A DNA stretch of 64,000 bases from Lepisosteus oculatus (GCF_040954835.1 NC_090696.1:78429722-78493721), one strand, 5' to 3'. Counted from the first letter of the stretch, positions 14,576 through 26,887 are shown. Numbers and translations: made by a program. The notes: generated by a model from the letters alone, not told the origin.

Positions 14576-15161
14576 TTAATAATAATAATAATTAATAATA
14601 ATTGCTTACACTTATATAGCGCTTTTCTGGACACTCCACTCAAAGCGCTTTACAGGTAATGGGGACTCCCCTCCACCACCACCAATGTGTAGCATCCACC
14701 TGGATGATGCGACGGCAGCCATAGTGCGCCAGAACGCTCACCACACATCAGCTATCAGTGGGGAGGAGAGCAGAGTAATGTAGCCAATTCATAGAGGGGG
14801 ATTATTAGGAGGCCATGATTGGTAAGGGCCAATTGGAAATTTGGCCAGGACACCGGGGTTACACCCCTACTCTTTTCGAGAAGCGCCCTGGGATTTTTTA
14901 ATGACCACAGAGAGTCAGGACCTCGGTTTTACGTCTCATCCGAAGGACGGCGCCTGTTTACAGTATAGTGTCCCCATCACTATACTGGGGCATTAGGACC
15001 CACATGGACCGCAGGGTGAGCGCCCCCTGCTGGCCCCACTAACACCTCTTCCAGCAGCAACCTTAGTTTTTCCCAGGAGGTCTCCCATCCAGGTACTGAC
15101 CAGGCTCACACCTGCTTAGCTTCAGTGGGTTGCCAGTTGTGAGTTGCAGGGTGATATGGCT
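14576..15161 (-). mobile_element. Full-length 5S-rRNA-derived SINE (SINE3 / Deu-type)
   Basis: On the minus strand the element begins AGCCATATCACCCTG and carries a 5S rRNA-like internal promoter at 15079-15123 (GAAGCTAAGCAG, then CCTGGATGGGAGACC). A long body follows, and then the tail TAAAGCGCTTT with GCGCTATATAAGTGTAAGCA and an AAT-repeat end. Transcription would be by RNA polymerase III through the 5S-type control region, with reverse transcription supplied by a partner LINE that recognises the tail. It looks nearly intact, suggesting relatively recent movement. The subfamily name is uncertain; the 5S head is clear. Confidence 0.85.
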
Positions 15162-15198
15162 AAGGTTGTGTCTGAATTTAGGTCAGACACAACCTTAG
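15160..15198. repeat. Perfect 16-bp inverted repeat at the SINE 5' end
   Basis: CTAAGGTTGTGTCTGA (15160-15175) is followed after 7 bases by its exact reverse complement (15183-15198). The left arm overlaps the 5' end of the 5S-type SINE. It could be an insertion-associated rearrangement or part of a palindromic target. Confidence 0.8.
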
Positions 15199-15249
15199 GT
15201 ATTCAATGTTATCAGAAACTGACTAATTCCCAGGAAGGGCTGTAACATC

Positions 15250-15375
15250 CTATAGCTTAGGACACCAGTCCATTGCAGGGCACACATACAGCACACACGT
15301 GTAGAGAAATAAAGCACTCAGAGACTCCAGTTGTATTCGACAATGCGAATGTGAGTGCTGGAGGAACATGCAGAC
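15250..15375. repeat. Fragment of a common fish interspersed repeat
   Basis: Contains 'acaccagtccattgcagggcacaca', 'agagactcca' and 'ggaggaacatgcagacta', which match a widely dispersed fish repeat (from memory). Another fragment is at about 61504-61640. The copy is degenerate and noncoding. Confidence 0.4.
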
Positions 15376-18300
15376 TACATTAAGCATAACAAGAATGTAA
15401 TTGATATTTTCATTTACAAACATGATGACACTGCTGGCCCAACACAAAGACCAATCTCTCTTATTAGATCCCATCAAGAGAACAAATGGGAGGATAACCA
15501 ACAAAGACAAAAAAATAAAGAAAGTGAACAGCTTTTCCAAACTATGGGTTTGTGCAATTTTGCCTTTTTTATGAAGTCCTCTGCAACTCCCTGTGTCCTG
15601 CAGTGAAGTGCACAGTAAAAAATTACATGTTAGGTGTTTGGATTGACTCTTTCATCCTCCTCCTTGTGGCTGTGCTTTTATTGCAGTGTCACAACAGTAA
15701 AGCCTGAACCCAGAGGAGCTCTCTGTGCATAAGCGCAACAGTACAGGAAGGTTTATGAAAATGCATTCGTGGACAAGAATATGGCATCCAGTGACCAAGG
15801 GCGGCCCAGATAAGTTCAATCACCTCTGGTTTCCTTTAGGATATTAACAATAGTATACAGTATGGATTCAATGGTCTTATAACTATTACTGTCTGGTGTT
15901 GTAACAGGCTAAACGAACATAGATTTAATGCTGTACGTTTTTCATAGTTTAAAGATTTTCAAACAATGAAAGTTGGATAGAAACAGGACCTCAAATTCAG
16001 CTGTCAGTGGATATGTGCCAGATGTCTAACTTTGCAGGTTGTTTAGCACACAGCCCATGAGACTGTGGCCTCTATCACAGCTCTGCCTGAGTGGCTCTGC
16101 ACAGACACCAAGTGCGGAGATGAGCACAAGCCCATGGCACCTACTTCACAGTGCAGTGCCTCTGAAAGTGTGATATATGTGGTTCCTGCTGCTACACCCT
16201 GCAGTGATTTGTTTTCATTCCACCAGTTTTCAAAGCAATCTGACAAAACTACAGGCCAAATAGGAAATATTCCCAACGGCGCCTCACAACACCAGAGCAC
16301 ATGAAAACTCACGATGGCACAAGAAAGTACTGCAAGAACCCCTTGTTGACAGTGGCCCTCTCCTCTGGGCACCCGATGCTCTTTATATAACAAACTGACT
16401 TTGTGACAGCCATGTGAGAACGTGTAACCTCTCCCCTACACCAACCACCCAATTCATTTACTAATTAATCCCCACTGTGGCTGTTTCCAAGGATTAGAGG
16501 CCATTAATGTGCTCTAGTGGCAGTTCGGCTAAAGCCTCAGTCCCTCTCTGACCCAGCCTGCCACAAACATTCATCATTTCAGAGCCCGGCAAGCAGCTGG
16601 AATCACAGTGATGCCAATGACGATAATTATTTGCAATTACAAGTTTAGGTTGATTCCAAGAATTCCTGTGGCCGTGAATGAAAGAATCTCGTATGAAAGG
16701 ACAGGTCAGGCCTTTTGTGCTTGTCTGTGTATGTAGTGGGTAAGTGGCAAGTGTCTGCTGGGCTGTGGTCATCAACCCCAGTATTTGGCTGACGTTTCAC
16801 TCGAGCACTCTGGTCTAGAAGTAAATAATAATTAGTTCACGAGAGCTGTGGGCTGCACGGGGGGTACTTCACCACCAGTGAGGCGAGCAGAAGCAGGAAA
16901 TCTTAAAGCTATTTGGTCACTTGATTTTTAATTTAATTAAATGAAAGAGTTCCCAACAAAGGGGGGTGGGGTATCTTCTTTACTGAAGGAGGGCAGGACA
17001 GTTTGCATAATTTCAGATCAAAGATGCAAGGCTCAGCATTAAGCCTAACTGTTATATATCATAAGCCTAAGAGCAACATCTTATTAATGTTGTCACTTAG
17101 CTGGATTAATATTAGGAAGCACATTGTGAAGAAGGGTAAGACAAATTGCGTGTATGTTCTAGTAACTGTTGGAACTCCACATATTTGTAGAGTCCAGTTA
17201 AAAGAACAGTGAAGCCAGAGGGATGACATCTGGGTGGAGAATGAGCACAATTGGACTGTGTTTAGCAGAGCTCATTTCAATATGGCAGGGGGGTGTACTG
17301 ACAGCAGGGGGGCAGGGAAGAGAAAGTCTTCCATACAGGATGTGACACAGTGGTAACTCACCCATAACTCACCCAGAGTATAAAAGAGTGAAGCAGCTCT
17401 GGAACTCTTTCAAACGTCTGCTGGAGTGAGTCTTAGGTATAATATTCTAAACATCTGTTTTTGTTTAACTTGGTAGTTTTGTAGCAGATTCTTCCCAATG
17501 AAAAAGAATTATTCATTAAAAATGAATCTGTAAACAATCTGAAGTAAATCATTAAACTTGACATGTCCTGTCTTTGCAATCTGAACATCCTGGATCGTAG
17601 AAAAAAAAACCCAAAAATGTATATATTTGAAAGATTGCACAATACTGTGTACAGTGATTTGTTTGTAATTTAAAGACCCCTATTTGAAGCTATAAACCAG
17701 GTAATAAATAACCTTTCCTCATGCATACTTCAGTCAATCAACCAACCAATCAATCTTTTATTTGCTGTATTTGACTTAGCAACGGTTTGGCAAATGTTAA
17801 CAACAGCAATTGTCCTCATTTCACCGATACTGATGCAATACAGTACATACACATTGGTTTCAACAAATCTTTGCTAAATGAAAAATCTATAACATTATAG
17901 TGTCCTTACTGGTTCTGAAGTAGCCTAACTTGTTCTTTCAGCTAAGCTGGACCAGTCCTGTGATGGATCAATTCATGCCCGGCCCTCATAATAGATCGCT
18001 ATGCTGCTTTTGTTTAAAGAAGGTGACCCAGGAGCTCATGACCCAGGAGCTAAAAGGTCACAGTCCTGCTCAGCTCCCAACATTTGGTGCCCCTGGGTGT
18101 TTCTCTGAAACACTGGAGGTGAACAGGGCATCTTCAGGCATCTTCAAAAACTCCCACAGAGTCATTGGGAAACAAATACAAACAGGTCAGTAGTGCAGTA
18201 CTTTTGACCCAATAACTTTTTACTTCACACACAGACACATAAATATATATAAATTCATTAAGCTTGTTATCTTACCTGGCACAATTTTCACTCAGACTTT

Positions 18301-18644
18301 TGAGTGATCGCAATGATGCCAGAATAACAAACCTTAATGCATTTCAAACCAAATCCAGTTACCATCACCTAACAGCTTATTATTAACACAAAAAATATCT
18401 GTGAAGGAACATGGAAGGGATAATTCCACACTAAAAAAAACAGAAAGGAGAAATGCAACATTTAATAGTAATAAAGGCCATAAGCACTCTGCCACAATTA
18501 ACAGCTTTAAGGAACTTGTAAAACACAGTAAAGCAGAGTCAGCCCTTGACTGTCACCTAACACATTTGGCAGAAGCATTTCGCCTCGCAGACTGATGAAG
18601 GGTTCTGACGGCCGTAATGTCAGACCATTAATCTTTCCTGCCAG
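15376..18644. other. Intergenic or intronic, no supported gene
   Basis: Nothing recognisable apart from LINE-tail-like 'caaccaaccaatcaatcttttattt' at about 17740-17765. Confidence 0.35.
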
Positions 18645-18951
18645 GAGAAGACACCGGAGACCCGCTCCCAGAGGTGCTGAGCTCTCTCTGGGTCACTGAC
18701 ATGAAACACACACCCACTATGCCGGCCTCACTGGGAGGGCCGCCGGCCCTGTGGAGACGCATCAGGGAGACACTAAGAAGTTTACCTGCACAGGAGCCCA
18801 CACCTGGGCTGAGCTCATCTCGGCTCCCAGAGGGGAACGAAACCAGAAGCACCGCCGGCCGAGGCTGGGCCATGTCCAGGGCGGTCATTTCAGGCATCAC
18901 TGTGTCCCCCGCTAACACTGGGAGGAGCACAGAAAAACAGAGAACCCTTTG
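18645..18951 (+). other. Candidate terminal exon of the plus-strand chain
   Basis: After acceptor AATCTTTCCTGCCAG the sequence is open in exactly the phase left by the 25-base exon (one base carried over). It runs for about 100 codons to a TGA at 18949-18951. The stretch is GC-rich, and the peptide is rich in Pro, Ser and Arg without a recognised domain. A repeat-like motif (ctgatgaagggttctgacgg) lies just upstream, so the acceptor may come from a mobile element. A strong donor (ACACAA|GTGAGT) follows the stop at about 18968. Confidence 0.25.
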
Positions 18952-19201
18952 ATAGCTCGTCTAACACAAGTGAGTTATCAGGTGGGCAGCTTGAGCTGCA
19001 AAGGAACAAGTAAAAGCCTGGTCTTGGAACAGATCGCTGTGAAGAGATTGACTGCTGGTTTAGTAAGAGGGGGGGGAAGTGGCCCAGGGAGGAGGAGAAG
19101 GAACGACGAAGAGATCTAGAAAAAGATTTGGAGGAAGGCATAGTGGGTCACAGCAGAAGTAGGTAGAAGTAGTTCAGGTGGGTAGCTGTGTCAGCTGCAA
19201 A

Positions 19202-19332
19202 GGAACAAGTAAAGGTTTATTCCATGCTGAAAAGAGAAGAAAGAAAACAGAAGACCCGAAGAAGGCTCCACAGACGAAACATTGTGTTTTCTTTCTTCTC
19301 TTTTCAGCTTGGAATAAACCTTTACTTGTTCC
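19202..19332. repeat. 48-bp near-perfect inverted repeat with 35-base loop
   Basis: The arm 19202-19249 pairs with 19285-19332 with 47 of 48 bases matching (one t/a difference). The loop (19250-19284) holds 'gaagaaggctccacagacgaaac', a motif found in other fish dispersed repeats (from memory). A related segment ('agctgcaaaggaacaagtaaa') occurs at about 18996-19016. As RNA it would form a long hairpin. It is probably a fold-back nonautonomous element. Confidence 0.85.
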
Positions 19333-20817
19333 AAGTGAGTTATCGTTCACAACACTACAGAACATGGAAGAAAATGTTGCTGTAGATGCCCTCATTGTAT
19401 GATGATCTGCAATGCCCAGAAAGGTCCACAGAGTTCTCTGTTCTCCAGCATCAAGCGTGACTGTAGTGCCCAGGCTGGGAAAAGAACCTGATCATTATCA
19501 GCTGAGTATGCACATAATCGCATTGTTCAAATAAACTGAACCTTGAAATAAAAGTGTGGTGCTTTTGAGGTTGTTAATGTATCTTAAAAACAACCTTGTC
19601 CAAGGGGGCTGGTTAAATGAACACCTTCAGAGCTATTCTTTAAAGCTTTGTTGAAGAAAGCTCTAATAGTAGTGTCAGTAGTGCAGTGAGCACCGAAATT
19701 TACATTGCTGTAATTAGTTGTGCTCACGTTTCAGTCAAGTGGAGCACACTAGAACTGAGAATACAATTCTCAATCTGAAGTGGTGCCAGCTGCCAGAGTG
19801 GTGGAGCAGGCTGTGGCCACACAGGGGCTGTTGGGTCTGGTGGAACCTGCAGGCACTTTCTGCATACATTGGGGGGCGCCGTAGCACCTTTTGCAAACAT
19901 CATGACTTTACCAGGCTGAAAGCAGTTTGCATGTGTGACAGCCTAGTATGCAAACATTCTGTTCCTGAGAAATTAAAGACATTAAGTGCTGGATCACATA
20001 ACATCTGACTGCAATAGCATTATTATTTTTCTGATTCTGTCTCCACTGGGAGAATAAATTTGATGACAAACTAACGCTTACCTTCCAGTGCTTCCAGCAC
20101 AGAACCTCTTCTTTCCAATTACAGCTAAATATAAGCACTTAATTTAACTGTTTAATTTTCTATGGCAACCCTTAAGTATCTGCACACAAAAAAAACAGAA
20201 ATAAGAGAACAAAGTCTGTTGAAGCAGTAGATGGTTTCCCTGTGGCTGTGTTTCTTACAGATGACTCACAGAATGACAGCAATGTTGTAGACTTCTTGTG
20301 TCCTGAGCCCTGACCTTTGAGAATACACCAACCGGCTCGCATGCAAGCTTTAATTGATTTGTGTTCGTCCTGCTGTGTTTGAGCTGGCTGTGCACGGGGC
20401 AGCCCCGTGGCTCCTGTGTCTGCAGCCGGCACAGGGAGCCACGGGCATCCAGCAGGGAGCCCCTGGCCGGGAGGAGCAGGGGGTGTCTGGGGTTCAGGGC
20501 TGTGACTGGCTCGCTCGAGACACCGAGAGGGACAGCTGCTAATTAACAACCCCTTGCAGTGGCTCCTGGAGTTTGAATCTTCCTCAGGAATTCGGCGTCT
20601 TTAAAACCAGGGTCCTTGGAAGAGGTGTCAATTTTCAGAGTCCAGATTGGCTGTGCTCTGGGCCTTTTTTCTCACATATTATCTTCTTACTAGACTTTTC
20701 AGTATTTAACTACATGGGATGTGAAAATTCTAGCTTTGCAGGACCTCTGGTTTAAAACACTGCATGGGAAAAACAGTTTTTAAAATAGATGTTTTATTTT
20801 TATATTGTTAAGACTGT

Positions 20818-20960
20818 TATTTGGCTAATGCTTTTATCTAAAGTGACTCACAGTAACTATATACATTTACACAAATTGACACTTTACTGGAGCATTCTGG
20901 ATCACGTTTGTCACTCGAAAGCAGCATCTCCACCCCAAACCTAACACTGACCAATCCAGT
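20818..20960. mobile_element. SINE-like repeat fragment
   Basis: 'ggctaatgcttttatctaaagtgactcacag' followed by 'acattta' and 'tactggagca' matches the 5' half of a common fish dispersed repeat (from memory of its 'gcttttatccaaagcgacttaca' consensus). The copy is decayed. The 3' half of a similar element is seen at 56090-56320. Confidence 0.4.
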
Positions 20961-22379
20961 CCTAGGTATTTCTCCATACTGCTGCCTACTGATATATGTT
21001 TATAAGAGTCTCTATGAGGCTGTAAGGCAGTTTGTGTTCTTCTAAAGAACTATGCGTTCTTCAAGATTAGGGCTCTTTCCTCATTGGTCTTTTTGCTTTT
21101 TCAGTTTTCTTTTTGCGGTAGTGAACATTCATTTGAGCAGACTGCAATAAAAAGAAGTCTCTGCCCACTGTGACACCACACTATTCATCTTATCCAAAGA
21201 TGAAGTGTTTTGATGATGAAACAGAAGAGTGGCTCATTGTGTTTACTGCGTTTCTGAGCTGTTTCCCTAAAGTAACCTGCAATCTTATCAGGGAAAATAA
21301 GGTACTGCATTAAAAAAAAGAAAAGCTGGGAGAAATTCACAAAGTCTCTTCTGTGCAACTGGAGCATCATTAAAGCTGCCCCCCAACACAGTGTCACAAG
21401 TGTGATCCCAAAGCAGAAAGGATGTTTGTGCAGCGAGTTAATTACTAATTGCAATCATTAGTGCTTGTTAAGTCTGTGTTCAAGCCTCTGCCAGAGTTCC
21501 TGTTAGACTATCAGCATAATATAATTTAGTTAGTGTTGCTTTGGTCATTTTGAACCTCATTTAATATGTTTCATCCTTTTGTTGTGCCTGTAAGCGTGAA
21601 AAGCTTTGAGGCACTCTAATACTGACATTTACCAAATACAAACCTCATGTTTCCAGTGCTACAATGCTAATGGTTTTGCATTGCATTGGTATTTCAGTGA
21701 GAACAGAAGATCAGCCCTTTGCTTACGGACTTCGATGGGAAGTTTGTTTTAATGCTCTGTGAGTAATGGATGGTCCTGCCTGCCAGGTATCAGTGAAACA
21801 GTGTGATAAGCCAGCATGCACCCCAAACCCCCTCAACCCTCTCCCCATCCCTCCATCCCACGGGCTGCTCTTACTCATGGCACTGCCTGTCTGACAGGGG
21901 AAACAACACACAGCCGTCAGCTGTCACCTCCAGGACTGAGAGGGAAAGAGACCGATAACTGAAGAGCTCAGCACAGTGCCAGCTATGAACAGAACAATAC
22001 CTTTCTTATCTACAAAAGGAATAGAAAGAATTTAAATAATAATAAATCACTGTGCTTCGGAATTCAAAAAGTAGGGATTTCTGTGTCTTGTTACTTTTAA
22101 TTCTGTAATTTTATTTTTTAATAAAGTAAATATTATTTTATCAAGTTAAGATTGTATTTATTCAACATAAAAGACGACTACCCACTTGATCAAGACAGTG
22201 GTCTAAAAAAAAACCTGAAACATTATAACGATAGGATTCGTTACATTTCTACTTTATCTCTGAAAGGGCTTTATTATTTTTGTTCACCACGTTCTGCTGG
22301 AATGTCGAAACACAACCTAGATTGGGTCTCATGCGGATTAAAAGTAAATCACATTCAACTTTGGCAGTGAGTACAGACC

Positions 22380-23330
22380 CCTATTTAAAGACGCATGACT
22401 CACGATTTGCAATCCACATTTGCAGTTCGCTTTCCACATTCCTCTGCGCCGGTTGTAAACTCGCCACATCCGAGAACGCGGCTCCAATCGGGTTTCTTTG
22501 GAGTTCCTTGCCGTCGTTAGGTGAGGAATGCAAAAGACAAGTCACATCTGTACAGCTCAGCGTACTGAGTAATACTGGTCTGAGCACAATCAGTTAAAAA
22601 GCATCGAGGAGACCGGACAACATCCATAAATTAAAGAAATAAATAAATCCAGTCCTCTCGTGTAGTGGTGTTTTCTCCCGATAGGACAATGCACGTAAGA
22701 GTTGGACAATAGCATGTTGAGAAGAGAATTATAACACGTTGAAGGGAAAGGAAAGCATTGATCAAGATCACATTAAACCAGTAAAACAGACATTTCTAAA
22801 TCCGATTAAAGAACACCCAAAAGTAGATAGAACGGTATGATCGTTTAAGGTTCATCGTTTGCGACTTCATGTCGGTTTTTACCGTGCTTAAAACTCATCT
22901 TACTTGTTTAACTTGCCGGTTCCAAGCTAACCTACAGAGCACTTTTGGCAGGGTAATTATTATAAAACCGCCCGCCCCACGGGTTTGACCTAGTGTCCCT
23001 TGATGGGCTGAACGTAAGGCAGGTCATTTAGCATGTCTGAACTGAAGAAGTAAATCCAATCCTCTTAACATCCTATGACGGAAGGAAAGATTTAACGATT
23101 CGTTGATCAATATGAGCACTGAATCGATACGATCTCAAACACCGGTGCGGTGGAGCCTTTTAGCAACAAAGACAGCGGTGCGCCGCCGGCACTGTGTGCT
23201 CATTGGAGACGCCGAGCAAGCTTGCGTGAAAGGCGTATCGTTAACGCACTCAAATTAATTTGTCGTTTGAAAGCCTGTCAACCTAACGACCACGTTAAAT
23301 AAATGAAATAACATTGCCACTGCTATAGGT
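22380..23330. promoter_or_regulatory. AT-rich block without CpG depletion (hypomethylated regulatory candidate)
   Basis: By eye I count about 50 CpGs in about 950 bases at only moderate GC, close to the number expected without CpG loss. The flanks show the usual vertebrate depletion. There is no convincing ORF. A TGACTCA (AP-1-type) site lies at about 22395. Such blocks are usually unmethylated promoters or developmental enhancers. It may belong to a neighbouring gene outside the window. Confidence 0.45.
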
Positions 23331-23799
23331 TTATATAGGCATTCAATGCACAACAAATGAAAACATTGTTGTGCTTTAGGGCTCAAGAAATCTGTTTAAA
23401 TTCATTAAATGAAGTAAGATTATTCAGAAGAAAAGGACTTTTGTCTCTCCAGATTCAGAAATCAAACTTTGCATGAATAATGCAATAATCTGAAATAGCA
23501 CATAGTACGCGGTCTTACCCTTCATCGCAGTGTTGACTGGTAAGTGGTAGTACTTTGTAGAGTTGACAGGGGGCGTTATTTGCCTTTGTGATTGTTGCAG
23601 GATTGGTAGAAAATTACGAATAAACGTTTTCAAAATCAGAAAAAAATTCAATTGTTATGATTGTAGCAGTTATTAATTTTACATAAGGTCATGTATTAAA
23701 ATGATTGAGATACATAGATATTGAAATACTTTTTATCTTTGAATTTTAAATTATATATTTAGAGAGACATTTAACAGATTTCGTTTTAATACTCGTGAT

Positions 23800-24840
23800 C
23801 GTTATGTGACTTCTAATAATAATTTTCAATTTTACCTATATTGTATATACATGTACATTTAAAACGTAAAAATATTTTGAATAAAATTATCCTAAAAAAA
23901 TGCGATAGCAATAACTTTGTGTCTGAAAAAACTAATATTTTTAAGACTATCCAGGAAATGAATTCGTGTAGTTAATCGTTATCTTGATAAATACCGTGTG
24001 CTTAAACATGGGAAAAAGGATGTGTAAATTGTGTAGCTTTACAGGAACTTGGAGTCTTACTGTTCCTCAGAAAATAAATCCTTCTATTTCTGAATCTAAC
24101 ACGTCTATTTATAAAACATTCGAGTGCACAAGGAATATTCTGACGGGTGTAAAGCAACACACACTTGTCTGAATAGTTGTTTCGGTAAATATAATTGATT
24201 GCCTTTGGCAGACTGCTAAACATTGTCCAGAGAGTTCCACCCTCCTGCAATGTGCCAAGTCGATCTGTTTGCAATGTATAAAGTTTTCCAACTTTTAAAC
24301 AGAACCATTTGCCTGCTGTGCCTTCCCACACTGCTCTGAAATTATGATAGTGAGAGGTTTGTACCACATCTGACCTGAAAAATGGAAAATCTTGTTTTCT
24401 AATTGATTTTTTTATCACATGGTGTAGGTTTGCGTTGAACAGGAAATAAGGACAGACTAAGGCCACAAGCTGTCTCTGTCTGAATATGCCGATTTTATCT
24501 GTCACTTGATAAAAAGAGCTAATGAAACCTATCTGAAGGAATACACTGCTTGGCTAGCTATGGAGCACTTAACTGCCCGTAGGTTTTGCAGTTTAATTGA
24601 TGTGCTAATAACTCCCTGGAGAAACTGGCCAGGATTATGGGGAGATGACTAATGATGCTGTCACACAGTGTCCTGGCCTGCTGTTTATTAAGACACCAAG
24701 AGCCCCTTGTATGAAGATGAATAGGGCAGAATCTGGGCCACTGTGACAAACTGGCAGATCATCAAATAAAATCAAGAGAAATTTACTTTTCATGCCCCAT
24801 TTATTATCAGTATTATAATCTAACATAATACAGAACATTT
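23800..24840. other. Unique sequence, possible conserved noncoding block
   Basis: No repeat signature or credible gene is seen. The 167-codon minus-strand ORF here is not coding-like. Repeat-free AT-rich sequence with many TAAT/ATTA cores beside a developmental gene cluster often contains enhancers, but conservation cannot be judged from one sequence. Confidence 0.2.
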
Positions 24841-25476
24841 ATCACACTATCTAAAATCTAGTTATTAGAAAATTTTATCTTCACTTGAGAAAAGAGGATT
24901 TGTTTGAAAGTTTAATGAAGGTTTACAAGATCTGCCCATTCGAAGCCCCACTCGTTATCAGTGTGGAGCTTCTTGACTCACCTCATTGTCCCAGATTGCT
25001 TTTTGTTGACTTCTTGACACTGCATGGGTGTAAAAACAATCCTGTAGTCATGAGTGGGGTGGATTCTGTGGATGTGCAGCAGAAACCGAGCTGGTTTGAG
25101 CTGTGACAGACGAGTGTTGTAAGCCTGGCACTGTACTGGGGATGAGCGCATGGCTGTCTCGATGGTGGGGCGGAATGTGGCGAACAGGTGTGTTGCAATC
25201 AGTCGTGTTTCTGCGGTGCTGGTGTGCCAGCTGGCTGTTACTGGAGCCACCCTGGGAGACAGGTACCGGCGGAAGAGGGAGAAGGAAAGGCAGAGGGATG
25301 TGTGTGGAATCTGGGCTCTGCTGCAGAGAGTCCCCTCTGCGCCTGGCCCTGGAGTTTCACTTCCTTTCATCTCTGTGAGGAAAATGACTAACGTAGACTG
25401 TCAGCTCCATAAAAGAAGAGGGAAATAAGCTTTTAAAATGATCTCTAATTCACATCTGTGAGTAAAACATAAAAAC

Positions 25477-25524
25477 CAATTGTAGCAATTGCTGTATAAA
25501 AAACAATTGTAGCAATTGCTGTAT
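25477..25524. repeat. Two-copy 27-bp tandem repeat
   Basis: A 21-base unit (caattgtagcaattgctgtat) occurs at 25477-25497 and again at 25504-25524. It looks like a simple local duplication. Confidence 0.85.
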
Positions 25525-26318
25525 CACTAAAGGCAAGCACCTCTTGCTGTTACCTGAAGGTTTATGATTGCAGACATTATGAGATCACAGAAGCAGCCCG
25601 TTTGAACATTCTGGAGGTCTTATTTCTCAGGCTGTACAAGCAATGCCTGAATATCATAGTGGAGTGCAGCCACTGGAGTAACAGTCACTCCAACATGGAG
25701 TACTCTAAGAGCAAAAGAATGTCCTTAGAAAACACGTTGCCTCATTACCAGCAGAGCGTTCTCGAGCAATAACAGATTTTTTCACCCTCTGCTTTTTCAG
25801 AATGTCTGAACAAGATCATACGGCTCCTGGTTACCAAATATGACAGGTGCTGTGTTTTTTACTGTCACAAGACAAATTGTGTATCTGTATGTGTGCATAC
25901 CTGTTTTTGAGTGAGCTTTTTTTTAATTGGGGGTACGTCTTATGGACATTTATTTTGCCTTAGCAATTTCCTTTGAAAATCTTAAAATGGTGCAAGTTTA
26001 GATTTTCCCTTTAACAATTACTGACTAAAATTAAAGCAACATTCATACAATCCTGAATTTGCATTTGGCACCATAGCAACCCACAGAAAAATCCCTGAGC
26101 ATTTGTGCAAATAGACCTCAAACTCTCATACAGAACTTAAGGTTCAACATCTTACAGACTCCTACGTGTATCCAGCAGGAGATCAGGAACATTTTGTTTT
26201 TCCTGTTCAAGGAGTCTCTTACGGTCTTCCATTCCAAGAGAAAGCAAAACATTTACTGGAGTCCTGCAAGTTTTTTTTATAAGGTATTGTAACGCAGACG
26301 GCCGACATAAGAAGTTGT

Positions 26319-26350
26319 GCGAGCCGGCTCGCCAGCGCGGTGACGTCACC
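26319..26350. promoter_or_regulatory. Pair of perfect palindromes, one containing a CRE (TGACGTCA)
   Basis: GCGAGCCGGCTCGC (26319-26332) and GGTGACGTCACC (26339-26350) are both perfect palindromes, six bases apart. They sit in a GC-rich islet (about 26285-26480) within AT-rich DNA. The second contains a full cAMP-response element. The islet may be a repeat or a small regulatory element; there is no recognisable gene beside it. Confidence 0.4.
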
Positions 26351-26887
26351 ACCCTTCCCAGTGAATAGCAGGGACCGCAGCCGCCGGGCTGAGGGGAGAT
26401 CTCCCTTTGGCTCAGCTGGCTGGGTCCCTGCTGAGTGAAGTCCCCAGTGGTGGGGGGCCGACCTGAGGCGGCAGTGGCTAGGGCACTTACCCACATGAAC
26501 TCAAGAGCGCTACAGTATCTTTCTAATTTGTGAACACCCTCCATTTCACAAATGTATTTGGTTATTTGTATGACTTTTATGTAATAATGTGCATAAAATA
26601 TATCATACATATTTATAAGTCCCATTTGTTCAGTTCTACATTGTTTCCACAGTACAGCAGATGATAGTTATGTTAAAGGATCAAAGTGTGGCCTCAGGTA
26701 TAGTAACCCAAGAGCAATGCTGTGAATGTTTGGCATTATACTGCATGCTGTACACCAAAAGTCAGTGTGTTGTGCGATTCGCACTAAGTGTAAAGCTCTA
26801 ATATAATATGATATATATGATAATGTAATATATGGACAGTTTCTGTAAGCTGATTCTTTCAAATTAGTAAGTTTCAGCACACGTCTA

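Noticed and set aside
19174..19402. Overlapping ORFs on both strands with similar peptides
   Set aside because: They are mirror images created by the 48-bp inverted repeat, not genes.
24002..24505. 167-codon minus-strand ORF
   Set aside because: Random-looking composition; more likely unique noncoding DNA.
26152..26625. 157-codon minus-strand ORF
   Set aside because: Crosses AT-rich and GC-rich sequence with an abrupt change in composition. No domain or splice support.
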